A stretch of DNA of 64,000 nucleotides. It comes from Bacteroidota bacterium. Its GTDB lineage: Bacteria; Bacteroidota; Bacteroidia; B-17B0; Aurantibacillaceae. This document shows, one piece after another, positions 63,706 to 64,000 of this stretch (the stretch's first letter is position 1; every line of letters starts with the position of its first letter). Location of the stretch: positions 102,001 to 166,000 of the forward strand of contig JAQZBQ010000003.1 in assembly GCA_029237825.1 (NCBI GenBank), read 5' to 3'. The notes under the pieces were generated by a model that saw only the letters and a list, made by a program, of their open reading frames with translations, had not been told where the DNA came from and ran no database searches. Both the position numbers and the translations under genes were made by a program.

Positions 63706-64000
63706 AGGATTAAAATGCTAAAGTAAAACATTTTTTGTCAACACAATATCCACAAATGTTAAATTTAACCGATTAAACTCGTTTTTTTATCGACAAAAAC
63801 TAATAATATTTCGATTAAATTATTAACAAAATCTGCCCGAAGAATCACCTGAAAGCATTGGTTTTAACGCATTCAGGTAAATATAGCAGATAAAACCAGT
63901 ATAAAAAGCTGTAATATTCTGGAGAAATACATGGAAAAATCCCTACAACCCAGGACAAAAAACTTGCCGCTAATTAAGAAAAACTCGATCAATTAAATGA
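63706..64000. other. End of window, no gene recognised
   Basis: 295 bp upstream of the receiver gene. I see no long coding frame, terminator or full promoter element. A frame of 21 codons opens with ATG near 63930, but nothing supports it as a gene. Confidence 0.4.

Noticed and set aside
63920..64000. Short plus-strand gene at the window end
   Set aside because: Only 21 codons, no promoter and no recognisable sequence.
1..64000. tRNA, rRNA, prophage, insertion sequence or integrase genes
   Set aside because: Looked for on both strands by eye; no cloverleaf, transposase, integrase or phage structural gene was recognised.

Overview
The window is from a Bacteroidota chromosome. It is AT-rich and lacks obvious Shine-Dalgarno sequences. 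Many promoters carry the Bacteroidota -7 box (TAnnTTTG or close variants), and several exported proteins end in type IX secretion (T9SS) sorting domains with a YPNP/FPNP motif. SRPBCC, LytTR, PD40/OmpA and DUF4956 proteins fit the same phylum. The genus cannot be fixed from the sequence alone.

Layout. 1-9.6 kb is largely housekeeping: a truncated dihydrolipoyl dehydrogenase, a LacI regulator with a likely self-operator, a Nudix hydrolase, pyrE-SRPBCC-cca, a CDF metal transporter, and a run with a response regulator, a universal stress protein and a GNAT-nitrilase fusion. 9.7-17.1 kb holds phosphorelay parts (pseudo-receiver/HPt, HPt, two CheY-like proteins), two small charged proteins, a TPR-PD40-OmpA protein, a phosphohexomutase and a DUF2383 stress protein. 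17.1-17.9 kb is a non-coding interval with an array of eight covarying hairpins. 17.9-31 kb carries a T9SS beta-propeller protein, an acyltransferase with a membrane-anchored CBM-like protein, a STAS / cellulose-synthase-like GT2 operon, an AraC regulator, a GT4-GH57 pair, a T9SS glycoside hydrolase and a DksA-like protein. 31-35.7 kb is a CotH / YD-repeat / VTC / DUF4956 / DUF2490 operon. 35.7-42.9 kb on the minus strand is a GH15 / TPR / outer-membrane barrel / GH26 operon. 43-46 kb has small exported proteins and a FAD-Rieske enzyme. 46-58.4 kb contains a hybrid kinase, a giant kinase with about twelve HAMP-like repeats, two LytTR regulators and a sugar nucleotidyltransferase. 58.6-63.7 kb has a YtxH protein, a lipoprotein, a 51-residue gene, a PorE-like TPR-PD40-OmpA protein, an outer-membrane barrel and another receiver.

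Main observation. From about 10.7 to 62.3 kb, 17 transcription units share a bipartite promoter element, RGCTAT-N15-ANCGAA. The C of the second half lies exactly 32 or 33 bp before a TAnnTTTR -7 box. Two further units keep only the second half at the same distance. The flanking housekeeping genes lack it. In one intergenic region the half-sites recur at 21-bp steps, which suggests direct repeats read by a dimeric activator. The LytTR regulator at 55659-56381 carries the element in front of its own gene and is the first candidate. The whole block may therefore be one co-regulated island joining an osmosensor-like phosphorelay to glycan synthesis, glycan breakdown and envelope proteins. The activator and the signal are inference.

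Second observation. The 17.4-17.8 kb array has an invariant CCTTACGGGG core, and the flanking stem bases change in compensatory pairs (AAGCC/GGCTT, TGCC/GGCA, AACC/GGTT, CTAACC/GGTTAG), so it is an RNA or DNA hairpin family rather than a CRISPR.
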